NCBI RefSeq assembly: GCF_904846185.1
Contig: NZ_CAJGZQ010000009.1
Location: forward strand, 62,001 to 126,000
DNA from: Psychrobacter immobilis
GTDB lineage: Bacteria; Pseudomonadota; Gammaproteobacteria; Pseudomonadales; Moraxellaceae
Direction: 5' to 3'
Length of the DNA stretch: 64,000 nt
The notes under the pieces are model-generated. The model did not search any database. It worked only from the letters and a program-made list of their open reading frames with translations, and was not told the origin of the DNA. A program made the translations under genes and the position numbers. Below are positions 38,690 to 48,508 of the stretch, one piece after another (position 1 is the stretch's first letter; the number at the start of each line of letters is the position of its first letter).

Positions 38690-39562
38690 ATGCAAACCCA
38701 TAGTGAAAGTACCAAAGAACATGACAACCAATCGGTTGATCTGACACAACCAATCGACGCATCAGGCGATATACGTGCCGATCGTAGCTTCGATGCGATT
38801 GCGGATCATTTTGAAAAAAAGGTCTACGGTGGCTTAAAAGGCGATATTCGATTGGCGGTGCTACGCCGTGATATCTTTGAATATAGCGCGCAAATGAGTA
38901 AAAGCCTTGGGCGACCTTTACGTATTTTGGATGTGGGTGCAGGGCTCGCACAGATTGCAATAGAGCTTGCAGCTCAAGGTCATACATTGGTCATCAATGA
39001 TATCTCAGCTAATATGCTAGAAAAAGCGAAAGCGCGTGCCGCGCAGATAGACGAAGACCTGAATATCACATGGTACGTTTGCCCCTATCAGGAGCTGCCA
39101 GAAAAGTTAGACAAAGAAAAGCATGAAAAGTTTGATTTAATCATGTGTCATGCGCTGCTTGAATGGTTGGCAGAGCCCGCTGCAGTGATGGACTTTTTTG
39201 ATCAGCAATTAACGGATAATGGTGCGCTATCTTTATGCTTTTATAACCCAGCAAGCTTTGATTATCGCAATCTGATTATGGGGAATTTCAACTTACTCGA
39301 TAATACAGAATATAAGGCTGATAACAAAAAAAGCCTAACGCCTAATTACCCTGTAGCCAAAGAAGAAGTCGAATCTTGGTTGACTGCGCATCATTATCAG
39401 ACCATACGCACCAGTGGTCTGCGCGTCTTTCATGATTATGCCCCGCTTAAGCGTGGTGGTCATAATGACCCAGAGGCCGTGATACGCATGGAGCTGCGCT
39501 ACTCGCAATTAGAGCCGTATAAATGGTTGGGACGTTATTTGCACATATTGGCGACACGATAA
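38690..39562 (+). CDS. cmoM: SAM-dependent methyltransferase, CmoM-like
   Basis: CmoM methylates 5-carboxymethoxyuridine-34 in tRNA. The 290-residue protein has the CmoM N-terminal signature DRSFDAIADHFEKKVYGGLKG, the SAM-binding loop ILDVGAGLAQIA (about residues 79-90), INDIS and CHALLEWLAEP, and ends with RYLHILATR. In orthologues the start FDxIAxxFxxxIYGTxKGxxR is the same. About 30 extra polar residues precede the domain. The tRNA-Leu(UAG) and tRNA-Val(UAC) of this window carry U34, the type of position this pathway modifies. Assignment is by motif, without a search. Confidence 0.8.
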   Translation: MQTHSESTKEHDNQSVDLTQPIDASGDIRADRSFDAIADHFEKKVYGGLKGDIRLAVLRRDIFEYSAQMSKSLGRPLRILDVGAGLAQIAIELAAQGHTLVINDISANMLEKAKARAAQIDEDLNITWYVCPYQELPEKLDKEKHEKFDLIMCHALLEWLAEPAAVMDFFDQQLTDNGALSLCFYNPASFDYRNLIMGNFNLLDNTEYKADNKKSLTPNYPVAKEEVESWLTAHHYQTIRTSGLRVFHDYAPLKRGGHNDPEAVIRMELRYSQLEPYKWLGRYLHILATR

Positions 39563-39719
39563 GCTTAAGTGCAAGCACCTGTTTTTTGGAGGGAGTTTTA
39601 ATCAATATAATCGCAGCAGTGTAAAATAGGTATAAAGTAGATACAAGGCAGCCAAGCGTCAATAGCATGCTGTGTGCATGTCGCGAGGTTAATACTCTAA
39701 TCACTTATAAATGCTGCGA

Positions 39720-41060
39720 CTATTCTGTCTCGTCAACTCTCTCTGATCTATCATACTCTGACCAAGTCGTCGCATTGATGTCTTTTTCATCAAATACCAC
39801 GACATGCTCTAGGATAGGTAAAATACCAATCTGCGATCCAATCTCGTGATTATGGTGACTGGCGACTAAAGACAGTACCGTTTGCCCGTCGTCAAGTTGC
39901 AAGCGATATAAATAGTTGGCACCGCGAAATACGCGTCCAACGACTAAAGCGGTTTGTGTGCTCTCATCGTCATGAATGATATCATCAGGGCGCACCAACA
40001 CCTTAATCGGTGTGCCGTTAGGATAATCATACTCGCAATAATGTGGGTACCCTGATTCATCATACACTTCCATACGCCGATAGATATCGCCTAATGCCGT
40101 CTCAACATGGCCTTCTTTGATGATGCCATCTATCATCGCGCCTTCGCCGACAAACTCGGCGACAAAAGGACTGATTGGCTCATGATATAGCTCGCTTGGG
40201 GTTGCCCACTGTACCAGCTTGCCTTTATGCATCACCCCCACTTTATCAGCCAGTGCAAAGGCTTCGTTTTGATCATGAGTGACCAGTATTGCCGTGGTAT
40301 TGGTGCGTTTAAGAATATCACGAACATTCATTGCCAATGATTCACGTAGCACCACATCTAGATTAGAAAACGGCTCATCGAGTAGTAATAATTTTGGCTT
40401 AGGCGCTAATGCACGGGCTAATGCCACCCGCTGCTGTTGGCCACCTGACAGCTCATTTGGACGTTTTTCAGCATGCTCAGACAATTCAACCAGCTCTAGC
40501 ATCTCAGCGACACGGGCTTTTTTGTCAGCAGCCGACCATTTATTCAGACCAAAAGCGATGTTTTTTGCCACGCTCAAATGCCCAAACAACGCATAGTCCT
40601 GAAACACCATACCCATACCGCGTTTGGCGGGTGCGACGGCAAATGAGTTGCGGTCAGTTTTATCAGTAAGACATTGATTGTTTAAGAGAACCGTGCCATC
40701 ACGGCTTTGTTCCAACCCTGCAATCGCTCTTAGTGCCGTGGTCTTGCCACAGCCGCTATAACCTAAAAAGCAACCAATCTCGCCTTGCTTCAATTCCAAA
40801 GACAAACCATTGACGATAATCGTATCGTCATAACCGACGATTAAATCTTGCACACTAAAATAAGGACTAGTAGCCGTGTTTGTCTCAACATCTTGGCTAA
40901 AAGCACTGATTTTTTCTAAAGACTTACTAGGCTGGGCGGGCGGCGTCTTAACTTGAGCAACTGGTAATTTTTTTATATGCTCCAGCCTTGCCTTGGCCTT
41001 TATTGACTTGGCATTGATTGATTTAGAGTCTGCTGAGGCTTTCATTGAATCAGTGTACAT
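39720..41060 (-). CDS. fbpC: Ferric iron ABC transporter ATP-binding protein
   Basis: ATPase driving ferric-ion uptake with the FbpB-like permease and FbpA-like binding protein encoded just upstream. Walker A GYSGCGKTT (100-108), Q-loop VFQDYALFGH, signature LSGGQQQRVALARAL, Walker B LLLLDEPFSNLD, H-loop VTHDQ, then a C-terminal TOBE-type domain. At 446 residues it is some 95 longer than usual, mainly from a Lys/Ala/Ser-rich N-terminal stretch of about 66 residues; no internal ATG allows a shorter start. Last gene of the unit. Confidence 0.92.
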   Translation of the reverse strand: MYTDSMKASADSKSINAKSIKAKARLEHIKKLPVAQVKTPPAQPSKSLEKISAFSQDVETNTATSPYFSVQDLIVGYDDTIIVNGLSLELKQGEIGCFLGYSGCGKTTALRAIAGLEQSRDGTVLLNNQCLTDKTDRNSFAVAPAKRGMGMVFQDYALFGHLSVAKNIAFGLNKWSAADKKARVAEMLELVELSEHAEKRPNELSGGQQQRVALARALAPKPKLLLLDEPFSNLDVVLRESLAMNVRDILKRTNTTAILVTHDQNEAFALADKVGVMHKGKLVQWATPSELYHEPISPFVAEFVGEGAMIDGIIKEGHVETALGDIYRRMEVYDESGYPHYCEYDYPNGTPIKVLVRPDDIIHDDESTQTALVVGRVFRGANYLYRLQLDDGQTVLSLVASHHNHEIGSQIGILPILEHVVVFDEKDINATTWSEYDRSERVDETE

Positions 41061-41166
41061 AGACGGTACCAGTTAGCTATTAGTAAATAAAACCCATAGA
41101 TAAAACAGTGAAAACAATCATAAAATGGAGCGCTATCGGATAATGCAGATTCACTCTAAAAACACC

Positions 41167-42873
41167 TTAACCTTGCTTATCGCTTTGACGCAATAATATC
41201 CAAACAGGCAGCAGACCAACCAGCACAATCAATAAACTTGGCAACGCAGCTCGTCCCCACATGCCTTCGCTGGTCATCTCAAACACCCGCACCGCCAGCG
41301 TATCCCAGCCTTGGCGACGCGTCATTAACGTAATCGGCATCTCTTTCATGACTTCAACAAACCCCATCAACAGTCCAGTCAATATTCCTGGACTAATAAC
41401 GGGCAACATCACTTGACGCCAGCGCTGATAAGGACTGTCACTCAGTAATTTGGCGGCCGCTTCTTGATTGACCGTTAGTCGCTGTAGCTGTCGATCAACT
41501 GGCTGAAAACTCACCGTCATAAAACGCGTCGATAATGCCAATAGCATCACTATCACACTGCCTGATAATACTTGCTGCGTAGTAATCCCAAAGGCAATCA
41601 TTTGGTTGTCTAGCCAAGCAATTGGAATAAATATGCCCACTGCCAATACTGTACCCGGCACCACATAACCCAAATTTGCCAAAGTAGTCATGAGCTTGGT
41701 CAATTTATCAGGATACTGCCGCTTAATCCACGCAATAATAATCGCCAAAAAGGCAATAAAAATAGTGGTCATGCTAGCAATCATGAGGCTGTTGGTCACA
41801 AAATCAATATAGCGCGCATCAAAATCTTGGCGAAAATTCAATGCCGTCCAGTAGATAAGCTGCAAAAATGGGATTAAAAAAGCGCCAGCAAACACCAAGG
41901 TACACAGTAATGTCATACCCAATTTTGCAGGCGTGGTGGCATCAAAACGTTGACTGCTGCCTTGAGTCACGTTATTGCCGCGCTTGGTTTGCCAATACTG
42001 CTCAAACAATACCACAATAAAGATTACACCGATGAGCAAAGCCGCCAATTGTGCCGCAGTGGTCAAACTAAAGAAACCAAACCATGCTTTATAAATAGCC
42101 GTGGTAAAGGTATCAACATTAAAGACTGATACGGCACCAAAGTCTGCCAAGGTTTCCATACTGGCAAGCAGTAGTCCGCCAATAATCCACGGCAAGGCTT
42201 GTGGTAATGCCAACCGAAAAAACACGCGGCTACGGCTTAAGCCCAGCATTTGTCCCGCTTCAATCGCTCGCCTGCCTTGCGATAAGAACGCTTGACGTGC
42301 CAGCAAATAGACATAGGGATAAAATGCTAGGGACAATACCAAACCTGCTCCCCAGACATTACGGATCGAAGGAATCGCTGCATCAAAGCCTAGGTCGCGC
42401 AAACCTGTCTGTAATGGTCCACTAAAATCAACAATACCAATGGTGACAAATGCTAATACATAAGCAGGTATCGCCAGTGGTAACATCAGCGCCCACGAAA
42501 AAAACCGCTGTCCAGGGAAGCGGTACATACTGGTTACCCAAGCAAGCGCGGTGCCAATAGTGCCAGACACGACCGTTACCATCAGCAATAAAATCGCGGT
42601 ATTTTTAAGCACTTGCGGCAGCACATAATCTGCCATGTGCGTCCAGATATCGGCAATTGGCTGCGTCCAAGATAGCAACACAATCAAAATTGGCAAAAGC
42701 ATAAACGACGAAATCAGTCCTAAGACTGATTTTGAGATAATACGTTTACGGACGGCGTGGTCTTGGCTGACAGTCTGCTTTCCATCAATATTATGATTAT
42801 CCATATTGTTGACATTAGCACTATCATTGACTGTATCGTTTTGACGTACAGACGCGTCTGGCGTTTTGATCAT
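41167..42873 (-). CDS. fbpB: Ferric iron ABC transporter permease
   Basis: Inner-membrane channel of the ferric importer. 568 residues comprising two fused binding-protein-dependent permease domains of about six membrane segments each, both with an EAA-type loop (EAGQMLGLSRSRVFFRLALPQALP in the first half, and EAAAKLLSDSPYQRWRQVMLPVISPG in the second). The first 45 residues are polar and Asn/Asp-rich, cytosolic. It sits between fbpA (173 bases upstream, with a hairpin) and fbpC (106 bases downstream). Confidence 0.93.
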   Translation of the reverse strand: MIKTPDASVRQNDTVNDSANVNNMDNHNIDGKQTVSQDHAVRKRIISKSVLGLISSFMLLPILIVLLSWTQPIADIWTHMADYVLPQVLKNTAILLLMVTVVSGTIGTALAWVTSMYRFPGQRFFSWALMLPLAIPAYVLAFVTIGIVDFSGPLQTGLRDLGFDAAIPSIRNVWGAGLVLSLAFYPYVYLLARQAFLSQGRRAIEAGQMLGLSRSRVFFRLALPQALPWIIGGLLLASMETLADFGAVSVFNVDTFTTAIYKAWFGFFSLTTAAQLAALLIGVIFIVVLFEQYWQTKRGNNVTQGSSQRFDATTPAKLGMTLLCTLVFAGAFLIPFLQLIYWTALNFRQDFDARYIDFVTNSLMIASMTTIFIAFLAIIIAWIKRQYPDKLTKLMTTLANLGYVVPGTVLAVGIFIPIAWLDNQMIAFGITTQQVLSGSVIVMLLALSTRFMTVSFQPVDRQLQRLTVNQEAAAKLLSDSPYQRWRQVMLPVISPGILTGLLMGFVEVMKEMPITLMTRRQGWDTLAVRVFEMTSEGMWGRAALPSLLIVLVGLLPVWILLRQSDKQG

Positions 42874-42977
42874 ATCATTATTACCGTGTCATACGCATAA
42901 AGACCTTATAACATTATACCAAACTCAAAAATACGGTTAAAAACACTGTCTGCTTTGAACATAAACACTATCATTTA

Positions 42978-43010
42978 GCCTATCAAGCTTGATACTCGTG
43001 CTTGATAGGC
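42978..43010 (-). repeat. 11-bp hairpin between fbpA and fbpB
   Basis: GCCTATCAAGC (42978-42988) pairs perfectly with 43000-43010. The minus-strand sequence after it has no T run. It probably stabilises or attenuates the message so that the binding protein is made in excess over the permease, as in other binding-protein operons. Confidence 0.7.
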
Positions 43011-43046
43011 ATTGTCATTTTTGAGAATGGTATGACTGTCAATACC

Positions 43047-44171
43047 TTATTTATAGCCTGCTTTGTCCATCAACTGAATGGCTTGGGTTTGTAGCTCACC
43101 AAACTTTTGCACATTGATATCGTCTTTTTTGAACTCACCCCATGATCTGAGCATTTCTGATTCATCAACCCCTAATTTTACTGGGAATTCTTTGTCTGAG
43201 CTGGCATAAAGACCTTGCGCCTCATCAGAAGACAACCACTCTATCAGTTTAAGCGTACCCTCTGGATTGTCTGAACCTGCGACCACACCAGCACCTGAAA
43301 TATTTACGTGTGTACCAGTCGTGCCTTGGTTTGCCCAAAATATTTTCACAGGGAAGTTAGGTTTTTCATCGAGCAGACGACCGTAGTAGTAACTGTTGGC
43401 AATGCCCACTTCACACTGACCAGCAGCGATGGCTTCTAGCATACTGGTATCATCGCTGAACACGTCAGTCGCTAAGTTAGCGACCCAACCACGGACGATT
43501 TCTTCGGTTTTCTCTTCGCCCAAATGCTCCATCATACTGGCCACAAGCGACTGGTTATAGACCTTTTTAGAGGTACGTAAGCATAACTTGCCTTTCCACT
43601 TCGGATCGGCTAAATCTGCATAAGTAGATAATTGGTCGGCACTGACTTTGCTTGGGTCATAAAAGATCGTACGAGCACGCAATGATAGCCCTGTCCACTG
43701 ACCTTTTGGATCACGATATTTGGCAGGGACATTTTCTTCTAACACAGTAGAGGATACTGGTTGTAACAAGCCTTGCTGAGCGGCTTGCCATAAGTTACCG
43801 GCATCAACCGTGAGCAGCATGTCGGCTGGCGTGTTCTGACCTTCAGCTTGCAAACGCGCCATGAGCGGACCTGTACTATCTGTGACCAGCTCAATCTTCA
43901 CACCTGTCTGTTCGGTATAACGGTCTAGCAATGGCTTAATCAGCTGCTCATTTCGCGAAGAATAAATAGTAATCGTTTGACCACCTTCACTCGTAGCACT
44001 ATCAGTAGCAGCTGGTTGCTCAGTAGCCGCCGCTGATGTCTCCGCCTCCACGCTATCTTCTGTTGTAGATGAATTGCTACAACCAGCCAGTCCCAACATC
44101 ATGCCAAATACGGCAGCAGGCAAGATAAGCTTAGTAGAAGTTAGGTTAGCGCTAATGGCATTCAATGACAT
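43047..44171 (-). CDS. fbpA: Ferric iron-binding lipoprotein of the ABC importer
   Basis: Captures ferric iron in the periplasm. From ATG 44171 it has 374 residues with lipobox LAGC (Cys31), so it is membrane-anchored, followed by a Ser/Glu/Ala/Thr linker to about residue 63. The binding domain begins ITIYSSRNEQLIKPLLD and contains the Tyr cluster NSYYYGRLL expected to ligate Fe(III). GGGGA eight bases before 44171 supports that start over in-frame ATGs at 44183 and 44225. Heads the fbpABC unit. Confidence 0.92.
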   Translation of the reverse strand: MSLNAISANLTSTKLILPAAVFGMMLGLAGCSNSSTTEDSVEAETSAAATEQPAATDSATSEGGQTITIYSSRNEQLIKPLLDRYTEQTGVKIELVTDSTGPLMARLQAEGQNTPADMLLTVDAGNLWQAAQQGLLQPVSSTVLEENVPAKYRDPKGQWTGLSLRARTIFYDPSKVSADQLSTYADLADPKWKGKLCLRTSKKVYNQSLVASMMEHLGEEKTEEIVRGWVANLATDVFSDDTSMLEAIAAGQCEVGIANSYYYGRLLDEKPNFPVKIFWANQGTTGTHVNISGAGVVAGSDNPEGTLKLIEWLSSDEAQGLYASSDKEFPVKLGVDESEMLRSWGEFKKDDINVQKFGELQTQAIQLMDKAGYK

Positions 44172-44300
44172 GGTTTTCCCCATAATGATGCTACGAAAAG
44201 GTGAGATAAATAGACGAGATGACAATAAGATAAGACGGCGCTAAAGACCTCTAACAATAAGGTTCAATCACACGATAATCTCTGAAACAACATACTAATA

Positions 44301-44319
44301 GAAATGAGATTAATTATCA
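44301..44319 (-). promoter_or_regulatory. Possible Fur box upstream of fbpA
   Basis: On the minus strand the stretch reads GATAATTAATCTCATTTC, which matches the GATAATGATAATCATTATC consensus at about 12 of 19 positions. It lies 130 bases before the fbpA start. The match is partial; iron repression is plausible from gene function. Confidence 0.4.
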
Positions 44320-44461
44320 ATACATTTGTTTAACTCAGAAATGCACCGATAATTTGGCTCAACTGTCTCTTTTTAAGGACAAATTTATAGACCTTCACGG
44401 AGCAATATATAGATTTTCTAAGTGATGGCATGTCTTAATTATCTTTCAATGATCTGCTGAT

Positions 44462-45187
44462 TCACGACAGCAACCATTGACCCAAAATCACATTGACGGC
44501 GGCTTCTGTACGCAGGATACGCGAGCCTATAGTGACTGCCGCGCAACCTTGAGTGGCAAGCAGTGCTATTTCATAATCAATCCAGCCGCCCTCGCTACCG
44601 ATACAAACCAGACTTGGTAATCCTAACGATGGCGGCTGTTGTAGATACTGTATAAAGGATAGCTCACTATACGGGTGCGCCACGATGGCTCGATTGGTTA
44701 CCAAACCTGCCAGCTCATCTTCCACGAATGGCTTAAAGCGTTTTTGTAAAGTGATACGAGGCGCTATGGTATCAACCCCTTGTTGCAGCCCTTCTAATAC
44801 AAACTCATCAAGGCGCTCAAGCATCGGACTTTGCCAATAGCTTTTTTGCGTGCGATAGCTATTGATTAAGATGATATCGCGCACCCCAAGCGCGGTCATA
44901 TCCATCATTAAGCGGCGTAGCACTTTAGGACGCGGTAGTGCCAATACAACGGTCAAATCTAGCTTTGGTGGCGGCGCAGTGGTGAACTGAATATCACGCA
45001 ACTCAATCGCATCAGAGCGGATGCTCTCAATCACAGCAGTGCCCAAATGACCGCCCATTTGACCGATTTTCAGCGTATCACCAACTTTTGCTGTTAGCAC
45101 TCTATTGACGTGATTTATTTGTGATAATTCATCAATATATGCCGCATCCGAAGAGAAGTGTTCAATGGGTAATAATAGACAATTCAT
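44462..45187 (-). CDS. rsmE: 16S rRNA m3U1498 methyltransferase RsmE
   Basis: SPOUT-family methyltransferase acting on U1498 of 16S rRNA. 241 residues: an N-terminal PUA-like part (INHVNRVLTAKVGDTLKIG) and the knotted SAM-binding domain with LVCIGSEGGWIDYEIALL and ITIGSRILRTEAAVNVILGQW-type end. It diverges from the E. coli form in the middle (for example RPKVLRRLMMDMTALGV), but the SAM knot motifs are clear. Its start overlaps the stop of waaA by four bases, so the two are translationally coupled. Confidence 0.88.
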   Translation of the reverse strand: MNCLLLPIEHFSSDAAYIDELSQINHVNRVLTAKVGDTLKIGQMGGHLGTAVIESIRSDAIELRDIQFTTAPPPKLDLTVVLALPRPKVLRRLMMDMTALGVRDIILINSYRTQKSYWQSPMLERLDEFVLEGLQQGVDTIAPRITLQKRFKPFVEDELAGLVTNRAIVAHPYSELSFIQYLQQPPSLGLPSLVCIGSEGGWIDYEIALLATQGCAAVTIGSRILRTEAAVNVILGQWLLS

Positions 45188-46770
45188 AGCAGCTCTTGGC
45201 TTGGTTGTTGAATAGCATGCTGCTCGACAACCTCTTTAATCATGGTAAATTGGCGGGTCAGTACGGCTTGCTGTTGTCTCGTCATTTGCGCGCCAGCTTG
45301 CCCTGCTTGTGCCGCTACCTCAAGATCACTGAGCCAAGACACTAGCTGCTGATAAATGAGCGCTACATCCTCTTTAGCGGCAGGCTTCTTACGAGAGGAT
45401 TGTTGATTCGTATCATCATTAGTAGTAGCCGCACTAACAGTAACGGGACGATAGAAAACATTGTTTGGCTGATATAACGCGCCGACCTCCGCCAATTTAT
45501 CTACCACGCTTTGACAAGACTGCGTATAGCGCCCCATGAGTACAGGCGTTGCCACACTCGCTGGCTCAACGGGATTGTGCCCACCGACATCTACTAACGA
45601 GCCGCCGACCAGTGCCACATCTGCCAACTTATACCACGTCATCAGCTCACCCATGCTATCAGCCAGATAGACTTGTGTGTCTACATGAATGCTATCTTCT
45701 GCACTACGCCGTGCCATTGTTAATTCAGACGCTTGAATGAGCGCTGCTACTTCATCAAAACGTTCAGGATGTCTAGGTACAATGATAAGCAGCGCATCAG
45801 CGAGCGCGGGATGAGACAATAGCTGTTGATGCAATGACAGTGCCGTCTCTTCTTCGCCACTATGGGTACTTGCGGCAATCCAAATCGGTCGACCAGCGAT
45901 ATTCATCTCTTTTGCTAATGTAGACTCTTGGACCGATTCAGAATATTGGTTTGGTACGCTAGGATTTTCTGTATAATTAGCTTCTATATCAGCCGCTTTA
46001 TCTTCAATTTGAGGCGTATTAATCACCCATTTTAGTGAACCTGCGACACGAATTTGCGCGCTATTCGCACCCAATTGTCGAAAGCGTTTCGCTGAGTCGC
46101 TGTCTTGAGCGATAATCAAAGTCAGGTTTTTCATCATACTGGCACTGACCGCAGCAATTTTTTGATAACTTTTAAAAGAAGACGCTGACAGCCGACCGTT
46201 GACCAAAATACTGGGAATATGGTGTTCGGATAATTTGGTTAAGATATTTGCCCACAGTTCTGTTTCGACAAACAGAGCAGCGATGGGCTTGACATGCGCC
46301 AAAAAAGCCTCAATCACAGTTGGGCTGTCGACAGGTACATAGCTATGGCTCATCCGACCTTGAGCAATGTCATCGGCGAAACGGCTAGCACCGCGAGCAA
46401 AACCTGTCTGCGTGGTATTGGTTAACCATATTTGATAGCCATCAGCCAATAACGTATCTAATAAGGGCGCGACAGTATTGGTCTCACCCAATGACACCGC
46501 ATGACACCAAATCACGCCTTTATCAGTTTGCGCATTAGTCACTTTAGCCACTGGTCGCGGCGGATATTGTTTGCCAAAACGCTGCGCCACTTCTTGTTGA
46601 TAGTTGTCGCGGTTGTGTGAGCGTTGCCAAACTTGCAGTCGATATAGCGGCTTAAGTAAGCCAATGGCGCACTGATAATACAAAGGCGCAGTATAAACAG
46701 TGCGACTGGGCAACGATACTGGGTCAGTCGCTTCTAAAGCACAATCAGAGGATATAGGAGAAGATGGCAT
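45184..46770 (-). CDS. waaA: 3-deoxy-D-manno-octulosonic acid (Kdo) transferase
   Basis: Adds Kdo to lipid IVA at the inner membrane, linking to the lpx genes at 6.8-9.4 kb. GT-B fold: GVIWCHAVSLGE in the N-terminal domain (catalytic Glu region), ALFVETELWANIL, LVNGRLSASSFKSY, AASTHSGEE, PRHPERF and DVALVGGSLVDVGGHNPVEPA for CMP-Kdo binding. 528 residues, about 100 longer than E. coli, with inserts around 255-290 and 440-465 rich in Glu/Asn/Ser. The N-terminal membrane anchor is only weakly hydrophobic. Followed by overlapping rsmE. Confidence 0.93.
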   Translation of the reverse strand: MPSSPISSDCALEATDPVSLPSRTVYTAPLYYQCAIGLLKPLYRLQVWQRSHNRDNYQQEVAQRFGKQYPPRPVAKVTNAQTDKGVIWCHAVSLGETNTVAPLLDTLLADGYQIWLTNTTQTGFARGASRFADDIAQGRMSHSYVPVDSPTVIEAFLAHVKPIAALFVETELWANILTKLSEHHIPSILVNGRLSASSFKSYQKIAAVSASMMKNLTLIIAQDSDSAKRFRQLGANSAQIRVAGSLKWVINTPQIEDKAADIEANYTENPSVPNQYSESVQESTLAKEMNIAGRPIWIAASTHSGEEETALSLHQQLLSHPALADALLIIVPRHPERFDEVAALIQASELTMARRSAEDSIHVDTQVYLADSMGELMTWYKLADVALVGGSLVDVGGHNPVEPASVATPVLMGRYTQSCQSVVDKLAEVGALYQPNNVFYRPVTVSAATTNDDTNQQSSRKKPAAKEDVALIYQQLVSWLSDLEVAAQAGQAGAQMTRQQQAVLTRQFTMIKEVVEQHAIQQPSQELL

Positions 46771-46946
46771 AAAGTTGCCCAGATTAGTAATGGCTTAAAT
46801 AATATAGTCAATTCACTATAAAAGAGTGACGGCATTAACCTCTTTAAATTAAATCGACTATAGTAAGGTGACGGTAAAAAATGCGCCAATTCTACCTGAA
46901 TTTAGCGATTAACAATACGCTTTACAGCGTGTTGCCATAAAATATT

Positions 46947-48416
46947 TTAGACAATAATTAGGATCAGTATTGCCACCACGAGTATGGCGGCGAATAACAA
47001 CTGATAGCGCTTCATGCTATGTTGCTCTTGTTTTTGTGTCGTTATCAGCGCTTGCGCCTGTTGCCATTGCCCTACTACGCTCGCCGCTTCCGCGTGTCCA
47101 TTCTCCGCTGCTTGCTCTAGCCAATATTTGCCAGTGTCTATATCTTGCGCCACGCCGACCCCTTGGTAATACATCTTGCTTAGTAGGCGCTGCGCACGAC
47201 TGTCATTTTTGCTGGCTGCCTGCTTAACCCACTCAACCCCTGACGCTGTAGCAGCACCCTTATCAACCGCTAATCCTTCACCTAGTAACTCATACATTGC
47301 CAAATGTAGCATGGCAGCGCTATTACCCGCCTGCGCCGCCTCTTGTAGTGTTAATAGCGCTTGCTTTTTCGTCGTCAAATGACTCTCTGAAAAGCGCATT
47401 TGCGTGCGCGGCTGACTTTGCTTGGCAATATGCTGTTCTAACTGCTCTAGCACTTTATGGGCTTGCTGATATTCGCTATTGCCAGCCGTTTGAACGACGT
47501 CTATGTTATCCAGCTCTACGAGCAGTTGCGTAAAAATCACGGGCGTTGGCAATTCTTGAGGAGAAGGCACTGACGATGGTAGTGGCTGCTCTAATACCGT
47601 ATTTTCTGAGGTTGTATGAGGTTGTACTGTTTCTGATTTAGACAGCACAGGCTTAGTTTGGCTCTCTTGCTGAGACAGGTTCTGAGATTCTGGCACATCA
47701 TGTGGCGTATGACTCAATCCTTCTTTTTCCAACGGTTTCTGACTATCAACTGTTTTAATGCGCTCTACACTAGCGCTTGTATGTGGTGTGCTGATATTAA
47801 TGGCTGGTGTGATCGAATTAGCAACGTGATTGTCGTGCGCATGTGGCAACCTTGCGCTAACCGCTTGATACAGACCACTAGCCACTTGACCGCCTTGTAC
47901 CGCCTTAAACGGCCGATCAATATGACCAAATAGACGCATCCCTATCGGCTCTAGTGCAAAAAACAATGACGTAACGCTATTAGCATCAGCCGACTGACAA
48001 TAGACAACCGCCAGCTGTTGATAAAAATCATCGGTTGTAAGAGCCAGTTCAGGATAGCGCTTATGTAGCTCAAACTGTCCATACCAATGCGGCGTACTTT
48101 GCCATTGCTGTGCTAATACTCGCCCTGCATAAAACGCCAAAAATACCATAAAGTTACGATAGCGTTCATCGAGCAATAATCTCTCTTCATGCCATCGACC
48201 AGTTTTAACCATCTCACGGCGTATGTGCGACAGCAGCGTATCGACTCGCTGTAAGCTTGCCAATGACTCATCTAATATACAATCGCGAAGCTCGCTCTCG
48301 TAAGCAATGCCACCAGCGATAGGACGATCCGCTAGAAAGTCTTGCCAATAGCCTGCTGCAATATAATCAAAGGGCGTTAGAGGTGATGCAGACGATGCAT
48401 ACATAGACAAGCGCAT
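46947..48416 (-). CDS. Tail-anchored Sel1-repeat protein
   Basis: 489 residues. The N-terminal half (1-185) is a helical domain I do not recognise; a Ser/Gln/Thr/Pro-rich linker covers about 200-285; residues about 365-455 contain two to three Sel1-like repeats (AMLHLAMYELLGEGLAVDKG, AQRLLSKMYYQGVGVAQD, AEAASVVGQW). The last 18 residues form a single membrane segment (LLFAAILVVAILILIIV) with no tail, so the body faces the cytosol. Sel1 repeats mediate protein contacts. AAAGG abuts the first ATG (48416), so the in-frame ATG at 48404 is an equally good start. Function unknown. Confidence 0.8.
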   Translation of the reverse strand: MRLSMYASSASPLTPFDYIAAGYWQDFLADRPIAGGIAYESELRDCILDESLASLQRVDTLLSHIRREMVKTGRWHEERLLLDERYRNFMVFLAFYAGRVLAQQWQSTPHWYGQFELHKRYPELALTTDDFYQQLAVVYCQSADANSVTSLFFALEPIGMRLFGHIDRPFKAVQGGQVASGLYQAVSARLPHAHDNHVANSITPAINISTPHTSASVERIKTVDSQKPLEKEGLSHTPHDVPESQNLSQQESQTKPVLSKSETVQPHTTSENTVLEQPLPSSVPSPQELPTPVIFTQLLVELDNIDVVQTAGNSEYQQAHKVLEQLEQHIAKQSQPRTQMRFSESHLTTKKQALLTLQEAAQAGNSAAMLHLAMYELLGEGLAVDKGAATASGVEWVKQAASKNDSRAQRLLSKMYYQGVGVAQDIDTGKYWLEQAAENGHAEAASVVGQWQQAQALITTQKQEQHSMKRYQLLFAAILVVAILILIIV

Positions 48417-48508
48417 CCTTTATCGGGATAAATTAATAGTAATAAAAATAAGGTCATCATGGCACTAAACTGACATCAGTCGTTTACCTTACCCTAAAAT
48501 CGAAAATG

